Part shown: positions 7,456-14,828 of the stretch, piece by piece
Layout of the letters: every line of letters begins with the position of its first letter
Numbering within the stretch: the first letter of the stretch is position 1
Assembly: GCA_023128195.1 (NCBI GenBank)
Contig: JAGMEL010000165.1
Location: 1-18,457 of the forward strand
Length of the DNA stretch: 18,457 nucleotides
DNA from: Caldifarciminota bacterium
GTDB taxonomy: Bacteria > Hydrothermota > Tepidihabitantia > SM23-42
Direction of reading: 5' to 3'
Program-made: the position numbers and the translations under genes
The notes under the pieces: model-generated
The model's database searches: none
What the model was told of the DNA's origin: nothing
Seen by the model: only the letters and a program-made list of their open reading frames with translations

Positions 7456-8565
7456 TCAGTCTATCTGTCTCCTTAAAAATGTCGGCACCTCTAAATCATT
7501 TTCATTGTAGATACGTTCTTTTCCAGTTTTTTTGATCTCGCGTCTTTTGAATGTCGGGAACTCAAGATTTTCTCTTTTACCCATAAGATCGAGTGTCTCA
7601 TCTTTAACCTTTTCCCTTATGCCGGTTGCTACAACCATCACCTTCATTTTATCTTCGAGCGTCTCATCGACAACGACACCAGTTATCACTTTTGGTTGAG
7701 TATCTGTTTCTGCCACGATCAAAGAAGCTGCCTCATTTGTTTCAGCCAGTGTTAAATCTTCTCCACCTGTAATGTTAATAAGTAACCCCTTTGCACCTTT
7801 AATTGAAATATCATCGAGCAACGGAGAAGAAATCGCAGATTGAGCTGCCTGAGTCGCCCGATTTTCTCCTTCAGCAATACCCAGTCCCATTACCGCAGTA
7901 CCTTTTTCAATCATTGCAGTCCTTATATCGGCAAAATCAAGATTAATCAAACCGGGTTTGGTTATCATCTCTGCAATACCCTTTATTGCATTGAATAAAA
8001 CCATATTGCCTAATTTAAAGGCTTCAACTATAGACTGTTCTTTTGGTGACACAGCAATAAGTTTCTGGTTCGGAATGCAGATCAATGTATCCACGTTTTC
8101 CTGTAATTCTTCGATTCCTTTCTCAGCATTTTCCATTCGCCATACGCCTTCATAATCAAAAGGTTTGGTTATCACTGCAATAACCAGCGCACCAAGATTC
8201 TTTGCCTCTTCAGCAATCAAAGGTGATGCACCTGTTCCAGTTCCCCCACCTTCACCACACGTAATAAAAATCATATCGGCATCTCTTAGTGCATCTCTGA
8301 TCTGTTCCCGCGATTCCTCAGCTGCCTTGCGGCCGATTTCCGGATCACCTCCAGCACCCAAGCCTTGAGTTAGATTTTGACCAACCTGTAGTTTTTCCGA
8401 CGCCGCACACAATTTTAAGACCTGTGCATCAGTATTAACTGCAATACACTCAACACCCTCAATACCATACCCCTGTGCATAGTTAATTGTATTACATCCT
8501 GCTCCACCAACACCAATCATTTTTATCTTGGCAATATATTTTGGTTCTTCGACCAATTCCAACAT
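7456..8565 (-). CDS. ftsZ: Cell division GTPase FtsZ
   Basis: This is the tubulin homologue that polymerises into the division ring. The 369-residue protein starts at the ATG at 8565, six bases after AAAAGGAGG; a longer frame to 8601 has no ribosome site. The Rossmann start reads MIGVGGAGCN, the tubulin signature GGGTGTGA is intact, and the T7-loop region reads NLDFADIRTAM. After the core (about 12-320) comes a short linker. The conserved C-terminal peptide that binds FtsA and other partners is present at the very end (LEVPTFLRRQID, 358-369), and a second copy, LEFPTFKRREIKK, stands at 334-346. One peptide is normal. The gene follows ftsA by 14 bases and is last in the dcw run, so it is probably cotranscribed and made in excess through its strong ribosome site. 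Confidence 0.97.
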   Translation of the reverse strand: MLELVEEPKYIAKIKMIGVGGAGCNTINYAQGYGIEGVECIAVNTDAQVLKLCAASEKLQVGQNLTQGLGAGGDPEIGRKAAEESREQIRDALRDADMIFITCGEGGGTGTGASPLIAEEAKNLGALVIAVITKPFDYEGVWRMENAEKGIEELQENVDTLICIPNQKLIAVSPKEQSIVEAFKLGNMVLFNAIKGIAEMITKPGLINLDFADIRTAMIEKGTAVMGLGIAEGENRATQAAQSAISSPLLDDISIKGAKGLLINITGGEDLTLAETNEAASLIVAETDTQPKVITGVVVDETLEDKMKVMVVATGIREKVKDETLDLMGKRENLEFPTFKRREIKKTGKERIYNENDLEVPTFLRRQID

Positions 8566-8579
8566 AAATATCCTCCTTT

Positions 8580-9812
8580 TTAAAAATATCTTTTGAACCA
8601 ATCTTCAAATCGTTTTTTAAGAACATCAAATATACCAATACCCTTTGTTCTTTGAATCAGGGTTTGATTCTTTTTCTCATATCCATAAAGAATCAATCCT
8701 ACGCCCGTTGCATATATCGGATCGAGGATAATATCAGTAAGTCCACCAATCTTTTTGGGAATACCAATTTTCACGGGTAGATTAAAAATCTCTTCGGCCA
8801 CTTTAGCCAAACCCTTTAGTCTTGCTGTACCGCCTGTAATAACAGCACCAGCTGCAAGAACATCAGCAAATCCGCTCTTTTTTATCTCCTTGTTAGTTAT
8901 CATCAAAATCTCCTCTACTCGTGGGCTGACGATTGAATAAAGCTGTTCCTTGGTAATGGAACGGTCCTCTCGCCCGCCAATACCAGGAACCTTGATTTCT
9001 TCCTTCTTTTCCTCTGGTGTTATTGTAAGGGTGGCATATTTCTTTTTTGTTACCTCAGCCTGTTTATAGGGAGTTCGTATACCGATAGCAATATCATTCG
9101 TAATATATTCACCACCAAGTGCTATCACCTGGGTATGTCTAATTGCACCATCATAAAAGATTGCGAGATCAGTAGTTCCTCCACCTATATCTAAAAGGCA
9201 TACACCAAGATCAATCTCATCAGGTTGTAGAACTGAATAAGACGAAGCCAATGGTTGGAGAACAAGATCTTTAACCTTTAATCCAGCCCTTTCCAGCGCA
9301 GTATAGATATTCTGCGCTGATGTAATTGCCGCAGTCACGATGTGGATCTCGGCTTCTAATTTAACACCACTCATTCCAATCGGATTCTTTATACCCCTTT
9401 CATTATCGACTATATATTCAATCGGTATAGCATGAATGATTTCGCGATCGAGTGGCAGAGCGATTGCCTGTGCTTGTTCAAGTACTCTCTCAATGTCACG
9501 TTTTGAAATTACTCCTCCTATTTTTGACGTCGCAATCATTGCATGGGCATTTATACTTTCAATATGCGACCCGGAAATCCCTGCATAACAAGCATCTACC
9601 TTAAAGCCTGCCATTCTCGAAGCCTCTTCAACTGCCTTTCTTATCGATTCTACTGCCTTCTCCAGGTTTACGATAACTCCCCTTTTCAATCCATATGAAG
9701 GAGTCGAACCGACACCAACAACCTTTAATGTACTGTTGTCAACATCAGCAATGATCGCAGCAATCTTTGTCGTTCCAAGATCTACCCCAACAATTCTTTC
9801 CCTTTTTGGCAT
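8580..9812 (-). CDS. ftsA: Actin-like cell division protein FtsA
   Basis: FtsA anchors FtsZ filaments to the inner membrane and recruits later division proteins. The 410 residues match the family's length. Actin-fold nucleotide motifs are visible: phosphate 1 GVDLGTTKIA (8-18), phosphate 2 LLDIGGGTTDLAIF (about 207-220), and the adenosine motif AAGAVITGGTARLKG (about 330-345). The last 19 residues, IGIFDVLKKRFEDWFKRYF, form the amphipathic membrane-targeting helix. The start ATG overlaps the upstream ftsQ stop as TAATG and has AAGGAGG five bases before it, so translation is coupled to ftsQ. ftsZ follows directly, the usual arrangement. Confidence 0.97.
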   Translation of the reverse strand: MPKRERIVGVDLGTTKIAAIIADVDNSTLKVVGVGSTPSYGLKRGVIVNLEKAVESIRKAVEEASRMAGFKVDACYAGISGSHIESINAHAMIATSKIGGVISKRDIERVLEQAQAIALPLDREIIHAIPIEYIVDNERGIKNPIGMSGVKLEAEIHIVTAAITSAQNIYTALERAGLKVKDLVLQPLASSYSVLQPDEIDLGVCLLDIGGGTTDLAIFYDGAIRHTQVIALGGEYITNDIAIGIRTPYKQAEVTKKKYATLTITPEEKKEEIKVPGIGGREDRSITKEQLYSIVSPRVEEILMITNKEIKKSGFADVLAAGAVITGGTARLKGLAKVAEEIFNLPVKIGIPKKIGGLTDIILDPIYATGVGLILYGYEKKNQTLIQRTKGIGIFDVLKKRFEDWFKRYF

Positions 9813-10153
9813 TAGTTCCTCCTTGATTGCACATTTTTAGAGCCCTGGTTATATTTTTTTGAACCAGGTCCGTTTTTTATAATAATCTGCGTATCGAATC
9901 TTAAATCCACAATGCATGGACTTTCAAGATCCAACAATCTTAATGATTCTATTAAATGCTTTCTCTTTTTCAAATCATTAACTCCTAAAATATACTGGAT
10001 ACCTTTATATTCGATTATTCCATCCTCCTGTGATATTATCCTTGCTTCAGGGATAACTTCAGCCAGGCAAATATAAGTATCCCTATTCTTTAACAATCCA
10101 ACTAAGAAAATTGCACTAACCATAATTATAATAGCGATTGCTATTAGCTTAAT
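9812..10153 (-). CDS. ftsQ: Very short FtsQ/DivIB-like division protein, probable ATT start
   Basis: Position between murB and ftsA marks this as ftsQ. Its C-terminal part ends in IVDLRFDTQIIIKNG, like the DLRF...V strand that closes the FtsQ beta domain. From the ATT at 10153 the protein has 113 residues: a short basic start, a hydrophobic membrane helix (about 3-22), then about 65 residues that can only hold the beta domain; the POTRA domain of normal FtsQ (about 250 residues) is missing. The first ATG (10123) lies inside the membrane helix with no ribosome site, whereas ATT is seven bases after a perfect GGAGG (10161-10165), and an in-frame stop (10157-10159) precludes a longer protein. 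It overlaps murB by 10 bases and ends TAATG with ftsA. In the divisome FtsQ bridges to FtsL/FtsB in the periplasm. Family assignment rests on context and the final strand. Confidence 0.65.
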   Translation of the reverse strand: MKLIAIAIIIMVSAIFLVGLLKNRDTYICLAEVIPEARIISQEDGIIEYKGIQYILGVNDLKKRKHLIESLRLLDLESPCIVDLRFDTQIIIKNGPGSKKYNQGSKNVQSRRN

Positions 10154-11028
10154 GTCTTAACCTCCTGTTTAAGTAGTATTCCTTTTTTATTCCTGACAAT
10201 TTTTTGTATCCTTTTTGCTAACTTAATAACATCTGATGTCCTCGCCTTTCCTCGATTAATAATAAAATTTGCATGCTTCATACTAACTTCAGCATCACCA
10301 ACCCTTAATCCCTTTAACCCACATTCTTCAATCAATTTACCGGCAGAATATGGTAAAGGGTTCTTAAAGAATGAACCGGCTGAATATCCTGCAGGTTGCC
10401 GCTGCCGGCGATACTTTAAGTTTCTTTTTATTATAGCCATAATATCCTTCTGTCTCCCCCTGGTAAATCTGATTTTAGCCGATATAATTATTGTTCCATT
10501 TTTGAGCTTAGAACTTCTATAAGCAAAGCCGATATCATTATTATACAAATCTTGTTCCATAATTCTGTGGTTAATAATAGTAATCTTATCTACAATCTCA
10601 GCAAAAGATCTCCCAAATGCACCGGCATTTCCCTTAATACCACCGCCAACAGTACCTGGAATACCAGCAAGAAACTCGGCTCCTCCATATGCCAACCTAC
10701 CTGCTTTCATTAAAAGTCTATCAATCAATACACCACCACCACAACAGAATAAATCTCGTTCTCTTTTTATCTTCGTAAAAATCCCGTTTAGTTTTATTAC
10801 TACATCAGGAAATCCTTTATCACTGACGAGCAGATTGGTCCCGGATCCAATTACGAAATATCTCATTTTATTCTTCATGGCAATCTGCAAAACTTTCTTT
10901 AAAGCCTTTATTGAACAAACTCTAATAAAAAATTTCGCATCACCTCCGATATGGAATGATGTATGTTTTGATAGTGGTTCATCTTTCAAAATCTTAATTC
11001 CCATCATTCCTTTGAATGGATCTTTCAT
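10144..11028 (-). CDS. murB: UDP-N-acetylenolpyruvoylglucosamine reductase MurB
   Basis: MurB is a cytoplasmic FAD enzyme that reduces UDP-GlcNAc-enolpyruvate to UDP-MurNAc with NADPH, the second committed step of peptidoglycan synthesis. In the 294 residues one sees KHTSFHIGG near the start, the FAD motif GSGTNLLVSD (about 58-67), FLAGIPGTVGGGIKGNAGAFG (about 121-141, shown here by its key GTVGG and GNAGAFG parts), the catalytic-serine motif AGSFFKNP and the late KHANFIIN. The short form with LIEECGLKG resembles type II MurB. The ATG overlaps the murC stop as ATGA, with GAGG just upstream, so murC and murB are coupled. Confidence 0.95.
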   Translation of the reverse strand: MKDPFKGMMGIKILKDEPLSKHTSFHIGGDAKFFIRVCSIKALKKVLQIAMKNKMRYFVIGSGTNLLVSDKGFPDVVIKLNGIFTKIKRERDLFCCGGGVLIDRLLMKAGRLAYGGAEFLAGIPGTVGGGIKGNAGAFGRSFAEIVDKITIINHRIMEQDLYNNDIGFAYRSSKLKNGTIIISAKIRFTRGRQKDIMAIIKRNLKYRRQRQPAGYSAGSFFKNPLPYSAGKLIEECGLKGLRVGDAEVSMKHANFIINRGKARTSDVIKLAKRIQKIVRNKKGILLKQEVKTLS

Positions 11029-12389
11029 TTAAATTCCTCTATCAATCTCTTTGCAAACTGATTAATATTACCAGCACCTTGAATAACAATAATGTCATTA
11101 ACCTGCACTATCTTTTTCAAAAATTTCACAATATCGTCAAAATCAGGTATAAAATGGACATCTTCCTGTTCCTTACTAATCCTCTTTGTCAGTGATTCAC
11201 CAGTGACACCAGGAATAGGAATCTCATGAGCTGCATATATCTCAGTAACAATCACAATATCTGCACAGAAAAATGAAAAAGCAAACTCATTAAACAGGTA
11301 GTAAGTGCGCGTATATCGATGCGGTTGGAATATAGATATAATTCTTCTATTAGGAAAATATTCGTGTATGGTCTGCAATGTTACTGCGATCTCAGTAGGA
11401 TGGTGGCCATAATCATCAAAAATCTTTATTCCTTTAATATCGCCAAGATATTCGATACGACGATGAACACCACTGAATATCTCCAACGCCTTTTTTATTT
11501 TTGAAGCTGGAACACCCAGTTCCAATCCAATACCTATTGCGGCAAGTGTATTGTTAATGTTGTGGTTGCCTAATAAATTAATTTTAAACTTATCTACTGA
11601 TTTATTTAAATATCTAACATTAAAAGAACAACTAATCTTATTCTTTCGTATATTCACAGCCCTGAGTTCTGCATTATCATTCAACCCGTATGTAATTGTC
11701 TTACGATGAATCTTATCTCTTATCTCCATAGCGGCAACGGAATCAGCCCCCAGGAATGTGCATCCCCAGAATGGTACATGATTAGCAAAATGAATAAAAT
11801 TATCTTTAATCTCCTCTAAATTCTTATAGTGATCAAGATGCTCGGCTTCAATATTTGTAATTACAGCATAAGATGGAAACAACCTCAAGAATGATTTATC
11901 TGACTCATCTGCTTCACAAATCAAATAATCACCTTTACCAAATGTTGCCTGGCTCTTACCCTTTATAATACCACCTACAACTGTTGTGGGAAATAAACCT
12001 CCTTTTTGTAATACTTCATCGATTATTGATGTTGCCGTTGTCTTACCATGAGTCCCTGAGACACAAATGGCAATTTTCATTCGTGTCAATTCAGCAAGCA
12101 GTTCACCACGATGTATTACCGGAATATTAATCCTTCGTGCCTCAGCAAGTTCCGGATTATCCTGTTTGATCGCAGTTGAAAAAACAACAACATCAGCGCC
12201 AGAAATATTTTCTTTTCCGTGGCAATAAGTTATTTTTATATCCATCTTTTCTAAACCCCTGGTTATTTCCGAACGCTGAATATCTGAACCAGAAACCTTA
12301 AATTTAATATTCCGCAGAATAATTGCAAGACCACTCATACCAATACCACCAATTCCCACAAAATGGATATGTTCAGTCTTACCAAACAC
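11025..12389 (-). CDS. murC: UDP-N-acetylmuramate-L-alanine ligase MurC
   Basis: MurC adds L-alanine to UDP-MurNAc with ATP in the cytoplasm. The 454 residues have the family's usual length and three-domain order: an N-terminal Rossmann domain with HFVGIGGIGMSG (9-20), the ATP P-loop SGTHGKTT (111-118), EADESDKSFL (about 157-166) and the C-terminal YGHHPTEI. The start is GTG at 12389, seven bases after GAGG. Upstream, instead of murG directly, lie two small ORFs and a 108-bp repeat element; the second small ORF overlaps the murC start by 11 bases. A small hairpin (12402-12415) stands next to the ribosome site. Confidence 0.96.
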   Translation of the reverse strand: MFGKTEHIHFVGIGGIGMSGLAIILRNIKFKVSGSDIQRSEITRGLEKMDIKITYCHGKENISGADVVVFSTAIKQDNPELAEARRINIPVIHRGELLAELTRMKIAICVSGTHGKTTATSIIDEVLQKGGLFPTTVVGGIIKGKSQATFGKGDYLICEADESDKSFLRLFPSYAVITNIEAEHLDHYKNLEEIKDNFIHFANHVPFWGCTFLGADSVAAMEIRDKIHRKTITYGLNDNAELRAVNIRKNKISCSFNVRYLNKSVDKFKINLLGNHNINNTLAAIGIGLELGVPASKIKKALEIFSGVHRRIEYLGDIKGIKIFDDYGHHPTEIAVTLQTIHEYFPNRRIISIFQPHRYTRTYYLFNEFAFSFFCADIVIVTEIYAAHEIPIPGVTGESLTKRISKEQEDVHFIPDFDDIVKFLKKIVQVNDIIVIQGAGNINQFAKRLIEEFK

Positions 12390-12534
12390 AGATACACCTC
12401 GCTACCGCTCGGTAGAGCACTAATATCAATCCTGAATCAAGTTCAGCACTAAATCCTTTACCCTGTGAAATACAGCCTTCCTTGAAGGATTTTATCTTCT
12501 CCAACTTCGATTGTTTTCCTTTTTCTTTTCTCAT
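12379..12534 (-). CDS. Small ORF B between murG and murC
   Basis: A 51-codon frame starts at ATG 12534, ten bases after AGGAG (12545-12549), and ends 11 bases inside murC. The peptide begins with a lysine-rich MRKEKGKQSK and ends in LVLYRAVARCICVW. It crosses the left half of the 108-bp element 12457-12564. I recognise no family. It could be a translated leader that couples murC to the upstream genes, or a chance frame in a stop-poor insert. Confidence 0.3.
   Translation of the reverse strand: MRKEKGKQSKLEKIKSFKEGCISQGKGFSAELDSGLILVLYRAVARCICVW
12402..12415 (-). promoter_or_regulatory. Small palindrome beside the murC ribosome site
   Basis: CTACCG (12402-12407) and CGGTAG (12410-12415) are perfect inverted repeats. 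On the mRNA the hairpin ends just before the GAGGTG that serves murC, so pairing could affect access of ribosomes. The stem is short. Confidence 0.3.
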
Positions 12535-12564
12535 AATTAGATTACTCCTATTTCACGGGGTGAA
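12457..12564. repeat. 108-bp inverted-repeat element, copy 2, inside the dcw operon
   Basis: TTTACCCTGTGAAATA (12457-12472) and TATTTCACGGGGTGAA (12549-12564) pair across all 16 positions, with two G-T wobbles, around a 76-base centre. Length, orientation on the + strand and terminal pattern equal those of 6108-6215, while the centres look unrelated. At terminal position 11, T-A in copy 1 is G-C here, so both arms changed together. Confidence 0.55.
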
Positions 12565-12680
12565 CAATCTTTAAATTCTAAATTCAAATGTTCAAAATCG
12601 ATATTAAGCTGTTTTGAGTTTTGTATTTTGGTGATTTGAATTTGTTTAGTGTTTAGGATTTCGTATTTAGTATTTCCCAT
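12537..12680 (-). CDS. Small ORF A directly after murG
   Basis: A 47-codon frame starts at ATG 12680, one base after the murG stop and seven bases after AGGAG (12688-12692), and ends two bases before small ORF B. The first part is polar and repetitive (MGNTKYEILNTKQIQITK) because it is encoded by the AT-rich word repeat; the end lies in the right arm of the 108-bp element. No family is recognised. The good ribosome site and tight spacing suggest it is translated, perhaps only to carry ribosomes toward murC. Confidence 0.35.
   Translation of the reverse strand: MGNTKYEILNTKQIQITKIQNSKQLNIDFEHLNLEFKDCSPREIGVI
12570..12676. repeat. AT-rich degenerate word repeat downstream of murG
   Basis: On the - strand the stretch is built of short related words such as AAATACGAAATCC, CTAAACACTAAAC, AAATTCAAATCACC and GAATTTAGAATTT. 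It resembles 7341-7442, 13728-13763 and 16138-16226 in vocabulary without being a regular tandem array. Confidence 0.45.
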
Positions 12681-12681
12681 A

Positions 12682-13761
12682 TCAGTTCTCCTTTAAAATC
12701 ACATCGGCGATCCTTTTCTCTGCATCAAGGATAATCTTACCTTTCTTTATTACTTCTTTCTGCAACATTTCTTCAATCTTTTGGGCGAGCACGTCCTTTG
12801 TGAGATTCTTTTCCTCAAACATAATTGCCTCTCCAACCTCAGTAAAATATTCGGCATTGTAGTATTGATGGTTGTCAATAGCAAAAGGAAAAGGTATAAA
12901 TAATACAGGTCTGTTTGAAGATAAAATCTCATAACCGGCGAGCGCTCCGGATCGTGAAACTATTGCATCTGCATCACGCATTTCATCCCAGAGCGAAAAT
13001 GTAAATGGAATTACTTTAGTTCTTCCATTACGCCTGCTATTTACCCACTTATAATCGCGTCTACCACAGACAATGACTATTTGATATTCCTTGGGCAAAA
13101 TCCTTTGAATCTCTAATGCAAGGCTATTCAATCTCCGAGCTCCTTGGCTACCGCCTAAAAAGAGAACCCTTCTTTGAAACCTACTCTTCTTTTGGTCTTT
13201 TTTAAAAGATGTCTTAAATTCTTGTCTTATTGGTATACCCGTGATAATAAAATCACCCTTCAATAAAATCCTACCTGTGCTGGAAGGTGCGAGAGGCAGC
13301 CCCAAAAATACCTTATTAGCTCTTGATGCAAATAATTTTGTTGCCCGTCCAGGAATCCGATTCGGTTCAAAAAGGTAAAAGCAACTACGATTAATTAGAC
13401 ATGAAACAAGCAGGGGTAATGCGCCAAAACCACCAAAGGCTATACCAACTACACCTTTAGTTATGGAATTAAGCAGCAGGACTGAGTAAACAATAGAGAA
13501 TATCGATAAAATTTTATTGAATGTAGCTTTACCGTAAAAGGGACTTGTATTTATTGTAAAGGTCTTTAAACCATACATCCTGGCAACCTCTTCCTCGAAG
13601 AATCCCTTACGTACAAGAAAAATCACCTCAACCTTCCGTCTTAACAGTTCTTTTGCAACAACAACAGCAGGGAAATAATGACCACCCGTGCCAATACCAG
13701 AAATAACCACCTTGGGTTTTAACATCTTTTTGGCATTTGATATTTGACATTTGTAATTCAT
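12682..13761 (-). CDS. murG: UDP-GlcNAc:lipid I GlcNAc transferase MurG
   Basis: MurG is the peripheral inner-membrane GT-B glycosyltransferase that turns lipid I into lipid II. The 359-residue protein has the N-terminal GTGGHYFPA (a variant of GGTGGHxxPA), the inter-domain GGSQGARRLN and a late acceptor/donor loop DNHQYYNAEYF. The ATG at 13761 overlaps the ftsW stop as ATGA and has AAGGA before it. With this start, 12 residues precede the family's normal beginning (MLKPKVVISG, ATG at 13725, no ribosome site). Those residues are encoded by an AT-rich word repeat. A longer frame to 13827 would run into ftsW and lacks a ribosome site. Confidence 0.93.
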   Translation of the reverse strand: MNYKCQISNAKKMLKPKVVISGIGTGGHYFPAVVVAKELLRRKVEVIFLVRKGFFEEEVARMYGLKTFTINTSPFYGKATFNKILSIFSIVYSVLLLNSITKGVVGIAFGGFGALPLLVSCLINRSCFYLFEPNRIPGRATKLFASRANKVFLGLPLAPSSTGRILLKGDFIITGIPIRQEFKTSFKKDQKKSRFQRRVLFLGGSQGARRLNSLALEIQRILPKEYQIVIVCGRRDYKWVNSRRNGRTKVIPFTFSLWDEMRDADAIVSRSGALAGYEILSSNRPVLFIPFPFAIDNHQYYNAEYFTEVGEAIMFEEKNLTKDVLAQKIEEMLQKEVIKKGKIILDAEKRIADVILKEN

Positions 13762-13763
13762 AT
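13728..13763. repeat. Short AT-rich word repeat at the murG start
   Basis: On the - strand the words ATTACAAATG, TCAAATATC and AAATGCC follow one another and encode residues 2-12 of MurG. The same words occur in the murD leader (16190-16226). Confidence 0.4.
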
Positions 13764-14828
13764 GATCCTTTTTCTTGATGCCTGCAGAATTATTCCCATA
13801 GCAAAAAGATTTGCCGAAAGTGACCAACCACCAAAGGAGATAAATGGTAAAGGAATACCTGTTGGTGGTAAAAGCCCAATACTAACACCAACATGAATAA
13901 GAAAAATGATAAATATCGACATATTTAACCCCAATACTAATAGTCTTTCAAAATCGTCGCCGACTGAACCTGCGGTAAACAAACCTCTGAGATATATTTG
14001 CCAGTATAATACAAATACGATAAGACTTCCGATAAAACCAAATTCCTCTGCCACATGTGAGAAAATAAAATCATTATGAATGCGGGGAAGAAAGAGAAAT
14101 TTTTGCAAACCTGCTCCAGGTCCCTTACCAAAAACTCCTCCGGAACCGATTGCAATAAGTGATTGCTGTACCTGGTATGTTGGATGATTAACAAAATCTG
14201 TAATTCTATCGCGTGCATGGGGAAAGACTAACACAAAAAAGATCAACATTCCAAAACTTATCGCCATTGTTGGAAGTAATAATTTAAATTTAGTACTCCC
14301 ATATATTAGCATAAAAATAAGTATAAGAAAACAGATCACCGCCATTGAGATTGATGGTTGGATTGCAATAAGTAATATAACAAAAAGACAAATTGAAATG
14401 GTTGTCAGCATTCCCTTTCCTGTACTTGCAGTTCGCGGATGAGAATCAAAGAAATTGGCAAGGAAAAAAACGAGCCAAATTCTTACAAATTCCGAAACTT
14501 GAAACCCAAAGGTCGACAATAAAGAAAGAGACCTTCTTGCGCCATACTGAACACGACCAAAAATAAGTGTCACGATTAATACAAGAACAATAATAACAAG
14601 TAGGGGAAAGATTATTTTTCTTATTATTTCATAGGGGATAATTAAACCCAGGAAGAAGAAAATGCTTGCAATCGCAAGGCGTTTTAGATGACCGAAAAGA
14701 TAGAATGTCGAATCTTCTCCTCTTCTCATTGCACGATAATATGATGAAGAATAAACAAATATAATTCCAAGTATAACAAGACAAAGTAAACAAAAAATCA
14801 GAGTTCTATCAATTCCTGTATGCTGCAT
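13758..14828 (-). CDS. ftsW: SEDS-family septal glycan polymerase FtsW
   Basis: FtsW is the multi-pass membrane glycosyltransferase that polymerises lipid II at the septum with a class b PBP. From ATG 14828 it has 356 residues with about ten hydrophobic helices, the motif GKGPGAGLQKFLFLP, then HNDFIFSHVAEEFGF with the conserved acidic pair region, and the C-terminal PPTGIPLPFISFGG. The start lies inside the end of murD (20-base overlap), nine bases after AGAGG; the frame can be read back to 14882 but without a ribosome site. It ends in an ATGA overlap with murG. RodA is the close relative; location in the dcw cluster favours FtsW. No ftsI is seen in the window. Confidence 0.93.
   Translation of the reverse strand: MQHTGIDRTLIFCLLCLVILGIIFVYSSSYYRAMRRGEDSTFYLFGHLKRLAIASIFFFLGLIIPYEIIRKIIFPLLVIIVLVLIVTLIFGRVQYGARRSLSLLSTFGFQVSEFVRIWLVFFLANFFDSHPRTASTGKGMLTTISICLFVILLIAIQPSISMAVICFLILIFMLIYGSTKFKLLLPTMAISFGMLIFFVLVFPHARDRITDFVNHPTYQVQQSLIAIGSGGVFGKGPGAGLQKFLFLPRIHNDFIFSHVAEEFGFIGSLIVFVLYWQIYLRGLFTAGSVGDDFERLLVLGLNMSIFIIFLIHVGVSIGLLPPTGIPLPFISFGGWSLSANLFAMGIILQASRKRII

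Noticed and set aside
7958..8368. Open frames on the + strand opposite ftsZ
   Set aside because: They have no ribosome sites or recognisable motifs and lie wholly opposite a conserved gene.
8566..8601. Longer FtsZ beginning at 8601
   Set aside because: It would overlap ftsA, lacks a ribosome site, and GGAGG is placed exactly for the ATG at 8565.
12379..12534. Small ORF B as a fragment of a four-helix-bundle (23S rRNA intervening-sequence) protein
   Set aside because: Only a few residues (KIKSFK) resemble the start of that family; the remainder does not, so the match is not supported.
12570..12676. CRISPR array or regular tandem repeat
   Set aside because: The words vary in length and spacing, and there are no constant repeats separated by unique spacers.
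13762..13827. Longer MurG beginning at 13827
   Set aside because: It would lie inside ftsW by 66 more bases; the ATGA junction at 13758-13761 has a ribosome site and fits the operon's style.
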